A DNA stretch of 6,888 bases from Candidatus Bathyarchaeota archaeon (GTDB lineage Archaea > Thermoproteota > Bathyarchaeia > RBG-16-48-13 > JAGMEO01), in the NCBI GenBank assembly GCA_030602965.1, contig JAUVYS010000066.1:1-6888 (forward strand), in the 5' to 3' direction. The position numbers and the translations under genes were made by a program. The notes beneath the pieces were generated by a model, which saw only the letters and a program-made list of their open reading frames with translations, had not been told where the DNA came from and did not search any database. Of this stretch, positions 1-5,310 are shown one piece after another. Numbering within the stretch: the stretch's first letter is position 1; every line of letters starts with the position of its first letter.

Positions 1-1758
1 CTGCGCTCCAATCTCCTGAAGTACGTTCGTAAGAGTCTCGGTCTTTTTCTTAATGACTTCTAAATCTTTACTTCCGATAGCTTTTCTCAATTCTGCAATC
101 GCATCGTCGATCTTCTTAGTTTGGTCTGGTTTTAACTTGTCACTCAGATCTTTCTTAGTCTTCTCAGCAGTGTAAATGATATTATCCGCTACATTATGAG
201 CTTCAGCTTCTTCCTTCTTCTTCCTGTCCTGCTCAGCGAATTGGTCAGCTTCTCGAATCATTCGATCTTTATCTTCATCTGAAAGTTTTGTAGAAGCTGT
301 TATAGTGATGTCTTGCTTATTTCCTGTAGCCATGTCTTTTGCTGCAACGTTTAGAATTCCATTCGCATCAATATCAAAGGTGACTTCGATCTGCGGAACA
401 CCACGTGGAGCTGGAGGTATACCTATGAGGTTGAACATACCGAGAGACGTGTTGTCAGCTGTCATAGATCGTTCTCCTTGAAGAACGTGAATGGTTACTG
501 TTGTCTGAAAATCTGCAGCTGTCGAAAAAATCTGACCCTTCTTCGTTGGTATAGTCGTATTACGATCTATTACCTTTGTAAAGACACCTCCAAGTGTCTC
601 TACTCCAAGCGAAATAGGTGTTACATCGAGAAGAAGTAGATCGGTAACTTCTCCTGCGATTACTCCTCCTTGAATAGCTGCTCCGATGGCTACACACTCC
701 ATTGGGTCAACCCCGCTTTCCGCTTGTTTATCCATAAGATCTTCTATGAACTTCTTAACAAGAGGCATTCGTGTTTGACCACCAATGAGAATAATCTTAT
801 CGATATTCTTTGGTTCAAGTTTTGCATCTTTGAGAACACGTATAATTGGCTTCCTTATTTTCTCGACAATCGGACGGCAAAGCTGCTCAAGCTTGGCTCT
901 TGTCAATGTGTGTTTGAAGTGTTTTGGACCAGACTTGTCAGAAGCAATGAATGGTAAATCTATGTCTGTTGTTATCAAAGTTGAAAGCTCTATCTTCGCT
1001 TTTTCAGCTGCTTCTTTGAGTCTAGTCATTGCCTTGACATCGTTATGAAGATCGATTCCTGTCTGTTTCTTGAATTCTTCAAGTAAAAACTCTCTAACGG
1101 CATTGTCGAGGTCGGTTCCACCAGTCTTTGTATCTCCACTAGTGGCTATAACCTGAAAGACGCCCTCGCCAAAATCCATTATCGTAGTATCGTTTGTTCC
1201 TCCTCCAAAACTGAATACCATTATCTTAAGTTCCTTATCTAACTTATCAATGCCGTAAGCCAAAGAAGCCGCTGTGGGCTCGTTTATCAATCTAGCTATT
1301 TCAAGTCCAGCAATTTCTCCAGCATCCTTTGTAGCTTGTCTTTGATTATCGTTAAAGTGTGCAGGAACAGTGATTACAGCTGTCTTAATAGGTTGACCCA
1401 GAAATATTTCTGCATCTTTCTTTATTTTTTGAAGAATGAAGGCAGATATTTGTTGCGGAGTATATTTCTGGTCATCTACCTTCACTTCATGATCCGTGCC
1501 CATCTTTCGCTTGATTTCAATAATCGTTCTCTCTGGGTTTGTAACAGCCTGTCTCTTTGCGGGTTCTCCGACAAGAAGCTGCCCATTTTCAGTGAACGCA
1601 ACAACAGAAGGAAACATCTTACCGGCGACTGTAGGTCCTTCAGCACTAGGAACAATTACAGCTCGTCCTGCTTCCATGATTGCTGCTGCAGAGTTAGTTG
1701 TACCTAGATCTATTCCAAGTATCTTCTCTCTTTTTTTCTTCTCTTTCTTTTCACTCAT
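1..1758 (-). CDS. dnaK: Molecular chaperone DnaK (Hsp70), C-terminus cut by window edge
   Basis: ATP-dependent cytosolic chaperone that binds exposed hydrophobic segments, working with GrpE and DnaJ. From the ATG at 1758, 586 codons are open to base 1 with no stop; the family usually has about 610-640 residues, so only the end of the C-terminal lid is missing. Visible landmarks: phosphate-1 loop GIDLGTTNS (about 15-23), NEPTAAS (159-165), phosphate-2 segment FGGGTND (184-190), adenosine region IGGQTRMP (325-332), linker DLLLLDVTP (373-381), then the substrate domain with GIPPAPRG and the Lys/Glu-rich helical lid. Near residues 87-100 it passes straight from KRKMG to YTPQQIS, lacking the extra segment of proteobacterial DnaK, as archaeal and Gram-positive proteins do. 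An AGGAG at 1772-1768, inside the end of grpE, lies 9 nt before the ATG, so the two genes are coupled. Oddity: the usual Asp before FGGGT is Ser183. Identity is certain; full activity is not. Confidence 0.97.
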   Translation of the reverse strand, partial: MSEKKEKKKREKILGIDLGTTNSAAAIMEAGRAVIVPSAEGPTVAGKMFPSVVAFTENGQLLVGEPAKRQAVTNPERTIIEIKRKMGTDHEVKVDDQKYTPQQISAFILQKIKKDAEIFLGQPIKTAVITVPAHFNDNQRQATKDAGEIAGLEIARLINEPTAASLAYGIDKLDKELKIMVFSFGGGTNDTTIMDFGEGVFQVIATSGDTKTGGTDLDNAVREFLLEEFKKQTGIDLHNDVKAMTRLKEAAEKAKIELSTLITTDIDLPFIASDKSGPKHFKHTLTRAKLEQLCRPIVEKIRKPIIRVLKDAKLEPKNIDKIILIGGQTRMPLVKKFIEDLMDKQAESGVDPMECVAIGAAIQGGVIAGEVTDLLLLDVTPISLGVETLGGVFTKVIDRNTTIPTKKGQIFSTAADFQTTVTIHVLQGERSMTADNTSLGMFNLIGIPPAPRGVPQIEVTFDIDANGILNVAAKDMATGNKQDITITASTKLSDEDKDRMIREADQFAEQDRKKKEEAEAHNVADNIIYTAEKTKKDLSDKLKPDQTKKIDDAIAELRKAIGSKDLEVIKKKTETLTNVLQEIGAQ

Positions 1759-1764
1759 CAATCA

Positions 1765-2340
1765 TTACTCCTTTTCTTTTTCCCTTTTTCTAAATGATGT
1801 AACAATTTTAACAAGACTAGGTCGAAAGACCCTTTCCTTATAAACGTAACCAGATCTAATTTCTTCAAGAATTGCACCTACTTCTTTCTCTTTACCTTTT
1901 ACTTCCATAATCGCCTCATGATATTTGGGGTCAAAACGTTTTCCAGTGGTTTCAATTTTTATTAGGCCTTCTGATTCTAATAGCCCAGTCATCTTTTTAA
2001 GGATCATCTCTAAACCTTCTATGATTGCTTCGTAATTCTCCGTTTTTTTACTCTCCTTCAAAGCAATTTTTAATTCATCTACAATGTTCAGAATGTTTTT
2101 CAATAAAGGCGCCTTGACTCCAAAAACATTTTCGTCGTATTCTTTTTGAATTCTCTTTTTATAGTTGTCAAAATCCGCTTGGAGATAAGTTAATTGTTTC
2201 AAATAGTTATGAGATTTTTCTTGTTCTTTTTTTAAAAAGTCTTTCAAGTTTTTCAATTCCTTCTTAATTGTTAGGCGTTTTTCTTTTGGAAGTGCTTTCT
2301 TTTTTTTAACAACGGGTAACAAAGTCTCACCACGTTTCAA
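1765..2340 (-). CDS. grpE: Nucleotide exchange factor GrpE
   Basis: Co-chaperone that releases ADP from DnaK. The 191-residue protein shows the GrpE plan: a Lys/Glu-rich N-terminus and long coiled-coil helix (about 20-70, including LQADFDNYKKR at 53-63), a helical middle with VDELKIALKES (87-97) and EGLEMILKKM (108-117), then the C-terminal beta domain with FDPKYHEAIMEV (136-147) and the typical GYVYKERVFRPSLV block (164-177). The length is normal. No ATG occurs in a usable place, so the first in-frame start is TTG at 2340; a stop lies upstream in the same frame. An AAGG about 15 nt upstream is rather far for a Shine-Dalgarno. A second TTG at residue 7, preceded by GGTGAG, is a possible alternative, so the N-terminus is uncertain by a few residues. 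The stop is 6 bp before dnaK, indicating a grpE-dnaK operon. Highly charged ends (KKKK, RKREKEKE) are probably disordered. Confidence 0.95.
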   Translation of the reverse strand: MKRGETLLPVVKKKKALPKEKRLTIKKELKNLKDFLKKEQEKSHNYLKQLTYLQADFDNYKKRIQKEYDENVFGVKAPLLKNILNIVDELKIALKESKKTENYEAIIEGLEMILKKMTGLLESEGLIKIETTGKRFDPKYHEAIMEVKGKEKEVGAILEEIRSGYVYKERVFRPSLVKIVTSFRKREKEKE

Positions 2341-2370
2341 TCTTAATAATACAATCCTTTTTTGAGTTTT

Positions 2371-2377
2371 TATTTAA
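2371..2377 (-). promoter_or_regulatory. Candidate TATA box of the grpE-dnaK operon
   Basis: Read on the minus strand this is TTAAATA, preceded by a purine-rich AATAAGG that could serve as a BRE. It begins 37 nt before the TTG start of grpE. With the usual archaeal spacing of about 25 nt to the start of transcription, the mRNA would have a leader of roughly 10 nt or less. The more distant AT palindrome at 2420-2433 is an alternative TATA element with a long leader. Assignment is by pattern and position only. Confidence 0.4.
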
Positions 2378-2381
2378 CCTT

Positions 2382-2397
2382 ATTACCTTTTGGTAAT
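2382..2397. promoter_or_regulatory. Inverted repeat next to the grpE TATA box, possible operator
   Basis: ATTACC and GGTAAT form a perfect 6-bp dyad around a TTTT spacer. It lies immediately upstream (minus-strand sense) of the candidate TATA box at 2371-2377, where a bound repressor could block TBP/TFB or an activator could help them. A related GGTAAT recurs at 2417-2422 next to a second palindrome. Archaeal heat-shock genes are often controlled by dimeric regulators that bind such dyads at the TATA/BRE; that this one does so is inference. Confidence 0.4.
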
Positions 2398-2401
2398 TTA
2401 A

Positions 2402-2416
2402 ACTAAAAAAATTAGT
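2402..2416. repeat. Inverted repeat ACTAA / TTAGT
   Basis: A 5-bp dyad with an AAAAA spacer, located between the other two dyads upstream of grpE. It is short and AT-rich, so alone it could arise by chance; its interest is that it is one of four symmetric elements in about 100 bp. Confidence 0.3.
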
Positions 2417-2439
2417 GGTAATATTTAAATATTTACACC
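2417..2439. promoter_or_regulatory. 14-bp perfect palindrome in the grpE upstream region
   Basis: AATATTTAAATATT (2420-2433) is a perfect palindrome, flanked by GGT on the left and, 3 bp offset, ACC on the right. It lies 80-93 bp before the grpE start. It could be a regulator site or a distal TATA element. The left half repeats the GGTAAT of the dyad at 2382-2397, which favours a repeated binding site, but low-complexity AT sequence can form palindromes by chance. Confidence 0.35.
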
Positions 2440-2459
2440 ATAAAGCGCGGGAAAATACT

Positions 2460-2476
2460 GCAAACAAACAGTTTGC
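2460..2476 (-). terminator. Hairpin after the AMP phosphorylase gene, possible terminator
   Basis: GCAAAC and GTTTGC form a 6-bp stem with a 5-nt loop, beginning 13 nt after the stop codon of the AMP phosphorylase gene. On the minus strand it is followed by AGTATTTTCC, which is only a weak U tract. It could end or stabilise that mRNA, separating it from the grpE-dnaK operon. The T-rich tract is too short for confidence. Confidence 0.35.
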
Positions 2477-2489
2477 GAAATTCTATAAA

Positions 2490-4034
2490 TCAACGTTCAA
2501 GTAAATATCTTCTTTCATATAATTTTCTTGCAGATATCTTTTCAATTAGCATGTTTTCTTCAAATTTATGACCAACAGCGTAAGGATTAAGCCTCTCTGA
2601 CAAGGAGACTGCTGATTCCAATTTTGAATTGTTTTCAGTGTAGATTTGAAAGAGAACTTGGCCTTTTTTGACTTGATTACCCATTTTTGCCTTTAATAGC
2701 ACACCTGCACCTTTATCTTTAGGCGCACCAGCTTCTTTTGCTATTTGAACTACAGCATTATTAGTTATCCACAGAACTCTTCCCTCCTTTTCAGAGTGAA
2801 AATCAAAAACCTTGTCTCCAATTTCAATGTCATTTGGCATAACCTCTGGATCTCCACCTTGAGCTTCAATTATTTGACGCAGTTTTTTTTCAGCCTTCTT
2901 CGATCTTAAAATCTCCTCAGCTACTTGTTCGCCGTCGTTTTTTCCAACCATTTGGAAGAGAATTCCAGCCAAGGTTATGGCTTTATTTCTTAAGTCTTCT
3001 GCGCCATCACCCATGATTGTTTCTAAGGCTTCTCTAGCTTCAAGAGAGGGCCCAACAGCATATCCGATAGGTTGTCCTCCAAAAGTAGATGCACACTCTA
3101 TGTGAAGCCCTAATCTTCTTCCTAACTCGATGAAATCGTTAGCTAGGTGATATACTTCAGTTTGAGTCTCTATTTTTGTTCCCCTCCCAGTAGGAATGTC
3201 AATCACAATGTATTGAGACCCAGCTGCTTTCTTTTTACTTAGAATAGAAGGTAAAAGCAGAGGATCAATGGAAAGAGGATTCTCAATTGCTATAAACAAG
3301 TCATCAGCAGGAGCTAGATCTAACGTTCCTCCCCAAACCATGCATCCATTTGTCTTTTCAACAACGTCATATATTTCGTTGATAGAAAGTTCAACTGGAC
3401 ATAGAGGTTCTACACGATCAGCCGTACCTGCAGGAGAGGTTATTGACCTGGAAGAAGTTTTTGGTATTGTGAAGCCAGCAGCAGCTATGACTGGTACAAC
3501 AAGCATGGTCGTTTTATCACCTGGAACTCCACCTATGCTATGTTTATCAAGTATTGGTTTCTTTTTGAAGTTAAGCTTTTTACCAGTTTCTATCATTGCT
3601 CTAGTAAGCGATTCTGCTTCGTCTGTACAAATGCCATATATTTCGAGGGCTGTTACAAACGCAGCAACCTCAACATCACTTAATCGTCTTTCCACTACAT
3701 CCGTTACTATAGTCTTAATTTCTGAACGATCTAATTTTCTACCAGCAACCTTTTCACGTATGTAACCTAAGGATTTTGGACGCTTAGCCATCTTAACATT
3801 TATCTCATCGCCTTCATGAACTTCGAGAGCCTTACGTACTTCTTCATAAATACCAATTACCCCTTTTTGAAAGCCTCTGGCAACATTAACAATGGCTAAT
3901 GTGTGTTTCCCTCTTAATTCTAAATCCACTCTATCAAGAGAGTGTGTTCCAAGAGCATCAGCAACATAATCATCAATGACAACAATGAACTTGCCACCTG
4001 ATTCTATACCTAATGGTTTAACTGTAAGCTTCAT
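2490..4034 (-). CDS. deoA: AMP phosphorylase (archaeal thymidine phosphorylase family)
   Basis: Converts AMP (also CMP or UMP in characterised archaeal members) plus phosphate to the free base and ribose 1,5-bisphosphate, which an isomerase and type III RuBisCO turn into 3-phosphoglycerate. From the ATG at 4034 the protein has 514 residues, close to the roughly 503 of Thermococcus AMPpase. It has the archaeal-only N-terminal domain (about 1-87), then the phosphorylase family core: a helical segment with VAAFVTALEI (123-132), phosphate-binding KHSIGGVPGDKT (164-175), SSRSITSPAGTADRVE (194-209), and GGQPIGYAVGPSLEAREAL in the later half. The C-terminal lobe includes AGAPKDKGAGV. An in-frame GTG at 4043 would add three residues; ATG is preferred because related proteins start with MK, yet AGGAGG abuts it directly. 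Its isomerase and RuBisCO partners are not in this window. The gene appears to have its own promoter. Confidence 0.93.
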   Translation of the reverse strand: MKLTVKPLGIESGGKFIVVIDDYVADALGTHSLDRVDLELRGKHTLAIVNVARGFQKGVIGIYEEVRKALEVHEGDEINVKMAKRPKSLGYIREKVAGRKLDRSEIKTIVTDVVERRLSDVEVAAFVTALEIYGICTDEAESLTRAMIETGKKLNFKKKPILDKHSIGGVPGDKTTMLVVPVIAAAGFTIPKTSSRSITSPAGTADRVEPLCPVELSINEIYDVVEKTNGCMVWGGTLDLAPADDLFIAIENPLSIDPLLLPSILSKKKAAGSQYIVIDIPTGRGTKIETQTEVYHLANDFIELGRRLGLHIECASTFGGQPIGYAVGPSLEAREALETIMGDGAEDLRNKAITLAGILFQMVGKNDGEQVAEEILRSKKAEKKLRQIIEAQGGDPEVMPNDIEIGDKVFDFHSEKEGRVLWITNNAVVQIAKEAGAPKDKGAGVLLKAKMGNQVKKGQVLFQIYTENNSKLESAVSLSERLNPYAVGHKFEENMLIEKISARKLYERRYLLER

Positions 4035-4065
4035 CCTCCTCACAACAGATTAATTCGATTCTTTG

Positions 4066-4086
4066 AGAATATACAATCGGTATAAA
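4066..4086 (-). promoter_or_regulatory. Candidate promoter of the AMP phosphorylase gene
   Basis: On the minus strand TTTATA (4086-4081) begins 52 nt before the ATG at 4034, and TATATT follows near 4072-4067. The first would place transcription start near 4060, giving a leader of about 25 nt that contains the AGGAGG at 4040-4035. The second would place it close to the GTG at 4043, making a nearly leaderless message. The sequence alone does not decide between them. Confidence 0.4.
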
Positions 4087-4144
4087 TTCGAACGAAAAAA
4101 GGGAACTTGAATAATAATTAACTACTATAAATGTGTTGTCCATT

Positions 4145-4165
4145 ATGGATTTCAGAATAATCCAT
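4145..4165. repeat. 7-bp stem hairpin between the small zinc-finger gene and AMP phosphorylase
   Basis: ATGGATT and AATCCAT form a perfect 7-bp inverted repeat around a 7-nt spacer. It begins 39 nt downstream of the stop of the small gene at 4204-4365 and about 110 nt upstream of the AMP phosphorylase start. There is no U tract right after it on the minus strand, so a terminator is not clear; it could be an RNA structure or a protein-binding dyad. Confidence 0.35.
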
Positions 4166-4203
4166 TACATGTGCGATTGGTGACGTATGTACTTGGATAA
4201 GCC

Positions 4204-4365
4204 TTAATATTCCGCTATCATTTTGTTTGCCATCTCAAAAGAAAGCTTATGTTTCAGTGATTGTGTCAAGTGGATTAGAAGATTACTTCTCCAATGTTTC
4301 TCAGATATTCCTCTTATTTTCTCTGAGCAAATCAGACAAGGTTTTTCAAAACATTTTTTACCCAA
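4204..4365 (-). CDS. Small putative zinc-finger protein, 53 residues, TTG start
   Basis: A short frame encodes a basic protein beginning MGKKCFEKPCLIC and ending EMANKMIAEY. It shows C10-x2-C13 followed by H32-x6-H39, with a further Cys at 5 and His at 24: a C2H2-like metal-binding arrangement. The helix-like stretch NLLIHLTQSLKH carries both late His residues, as in treble-clef or C2H2 modules whose second ligand pair sits on a helix. The start is TTG at 4365, with GGAGAG (4380-4375) 9 nt upstream and a TATA-like TTTTAAATA (4425-4417) about 55 nt upstream; an in-frame TGA lies shortly before, so it cannot be much longer. The gene stands alone between the methyltransferase terminator and AMP phosphorylase. 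Function is unknown: a DNA- or RNA-binding regulator or a protein adaptor is possible. A longer frame on the other strand looks less protein-like. Confidence 0.55.
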   Translation of the reverse strand: MGKKCFEKPCLICSEKIRGISEKHWRSNLLIHLTQSLKHKLSFEMANKMIAEY

Positions 4366-4374
4366 AAAAGGAGT

Positions 4375-4430
4375 CTCTCCACTAAATGTTCACAAAATAA
4401 GGATAGAAGTAACAGATATTTAAAATCGGA
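4375..4430 (-). promoter_or_regulatory. Candidate promoter and ribosome binding site of the small zinc-finger gene
   Basis: In minus-strand order: TCCGA (4430-4426, possible BRE), TTTTAAATA (4425-4417, TATA box), then GGAGAG (4380-4375, Shine-Dalgarno) and TTG at 4365. A TATA box centred at 4421 predicts transcription start near 4395, so the leader of about 30 nt would include the ribosome site. The ordered spacing supports the small gene being real. Confidence 0.45.
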
Positions 4431-4511
4431 TTGTAAATGATATTTTTCGAAAAATTATTGATTATCATTGTATTGTTTGAATATTTTTATGTACGTTTAC
4501 GGAAAATGAAG

Positions 4512-4538
4512 AAAAAAAATCAATTCAAAATATTTGAA
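4512..4538 (-). terminator. Hairpin plus U8 terminator of the tldD-pmbA-methyltransferase operon
   Basis: On the minus strand TTCAAA (4538-4533), a 3-nt loop and TTTGAA (4529-4524) form a stem, followed after four bases by eight T residues (4519-4512). It lies about 65 nt after the methyltransferase stop codon. A U-rich tract is the main archaeal termination signal; the stem in front makes it resemble an intrinsic bacterial terminator too. Confidence 0.6.
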
Positions 4539-4602
4539 CATGAGGTTTCCTTGACTATTTTTTATTCACCTGAACATTTTAGTTTCAGCTTTTACGTTTA
4601 GG

Positions 4603-5280
4603 CTAAGCATTTTTTTGGAATAAGACTCCAATCCACCCAAATCTTTTCTTTAATGATATTAATTGTGTAAGGGGATTTAATTCAACAAAAGATTTAATGT
4701 CATCTTGATTGAGTGGTACCTCAGATATTGTGTCAAGCCCAAGAACTTTGACAAGGGGCTTTGCGAAATAATTGTATCCTTTTCCTTCAGTTGGAGCTAA
4801 TATGATTCCGTAACCTCCATCTTTCATGAATTCAATATGCTTTGCAAAGCATGCTTCTCTTTCTGCTTCAACGTAATGCTCGATTAAACCATGGCTATGA
4901 ACAAGATCATACTCCTCTTTAGGTTTCAAATTGAAAATGTCTGAAAAAATGTATCTTGGACTAAATTTTTTATTTTTAAAAAAATCATCAGATTTTTCTT
5001 TGGCTAATTGAGAATAATCAACTATTGTTATTTTACCACCCATTTTTGTAACCATTTTATATGATATTCCACCAATTCCCCCTCCAAGTTCTAAAATGTC
5101 AGGGTTATGCAAATCAATTAATTGTAGAAATTTTTTGTAGAAAAGGATCCAGAAAACCCAGTTTCCAAGATTGTAAATTGGATAAGTATTACTGGACCAA
5201 AAGGAATTCCAATGCTTTTTCGTACTATTTTTTCGTTTGGACATAGTCATTGAATTCTTCATCAGAAACAGATCATCCAT
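4603..5280 (-). CDS. Class I SAM-dependent methyltransferase, substrate unknown
   Basis: A Rossmann-fold methyltransferase of 225 residues. Motif I is ILELGGGIGG (about 62-71), which binds S-adenosylmethionine; the acidic residue after strand 2 is in IVDYS (86-90); YDLVHSHGLIEHY (114-126) is the motif IV region typical of the Methyltransf_11/25 type group. The N-terminal HWNSFWSSN is like small-molecule or glycan methyltransferases, but the acceptor cannot be told from sequence. The end FGWIGVLFQKNA looks like the last strand pair, so it is complete. Start is uncertain: ATG at 5280 is chosen, a TTG lies just before it, and internal ATGs occur at codons 7, 11 and 13; none has a clear Shine-Dalgarno. 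It begins 30 bp after pmbA and probably shares its transcript. It is richer in Asn, Lys, Phe and Tyr than its neighbours, so it may have been acquired later. Confidence 0.85.
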   Translation of the reverse strand: MDDLFLMKNSMTMSKRKNSTKKHWNSFWSSNTYPIYNLGNWVFWILFYKKFLQLIDLHNPDILELGGGIGGISYKMVTKMGGKITIVDYSQLAKEKSDDFFKNKKFSPRYIFSDIFNLKPKEEYDLVHSHGLIEHYVEAEREACFAKHIEFMKDGGYGIILAPTEGKGYNYFAKPLVKVLGLDTISEVPLNQDDIKSFVELNPLTQLISLKKRFGWIGVLFQKNA

Positions 5281-5310
5281 CAACTTTTAGTGCTAGATTC
5301 AAGTTCAGGA

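Larger units (their letters stand above)
4044..4203. other. Non-coding gap upstream of AMP phosphorylase
   Basis: About 160 bp without a believable reading frame on either strand. It holds the candidate AMP phosphorylase promoter (4066-4086) and the hairpin at 4145-4165. On the minus strand a second TATA-like ATTTATAG occurs around 4123-4130. I see no tRNA-like cloverleaf. Confidence 0.6.
4366..4602. other. Very AT-rich non-coding gap between methyltransferase and small zinc-finger gene
   Basis: This stretch of about 240 bp carries the promoter of the small gene (4375-4430), a 14-bp perfect palindrome ATTTTTCGAAAAAT at 4442-4455, and the methyltransferase terminator at 4512-4538. A plus-strand frame of 54 codons (4437-4601) exists but lacks a ribosome binding site and overlaps the terminator; I do not call it a gene. 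Confidence 0.5.

Noticed and set aside
670..1843. Several plus-strand frames of 87-123 codons.
   Set aside because: They lie antisense to dnaK, whose identity is certain, and show no family motifs.
3268..3765. Plus-strand 165-codon frame.
   Set aside because: Antisense shadow of the AMP phosphorylase core; its composition is that of a reversed coding strand.
4223..4423. Plus-strand 66-codon frame.
   Set aside because: It begins with TTG, has no ribosome site, and is antisense to the small zinc-finger frame, whose Cys/His pattern and upstream signals are more convincing.
4442..4455. Perfect palindrome ATTTTTCGAAAAAT as an operator.
   Set aside because: It is low-complexity AT sequence in a very AT-rich gap with no repeated half-site; chance is a sufficient explanation.
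4437..4601. Plus-strand 54-codon frame encoding a possible small membrane peptide (MIFFEKLLIIIVLFEYFYV start, then a KMKKK basic patch).
   Set aside because: It has no Shine-Dalgarno or placed TATA box, overlaps the terminator of the convergent methyltransferase operon, and its hydrophobic composition is what AT-rich DNA produces by chance. It would deserve revival only if conserved in relatives.
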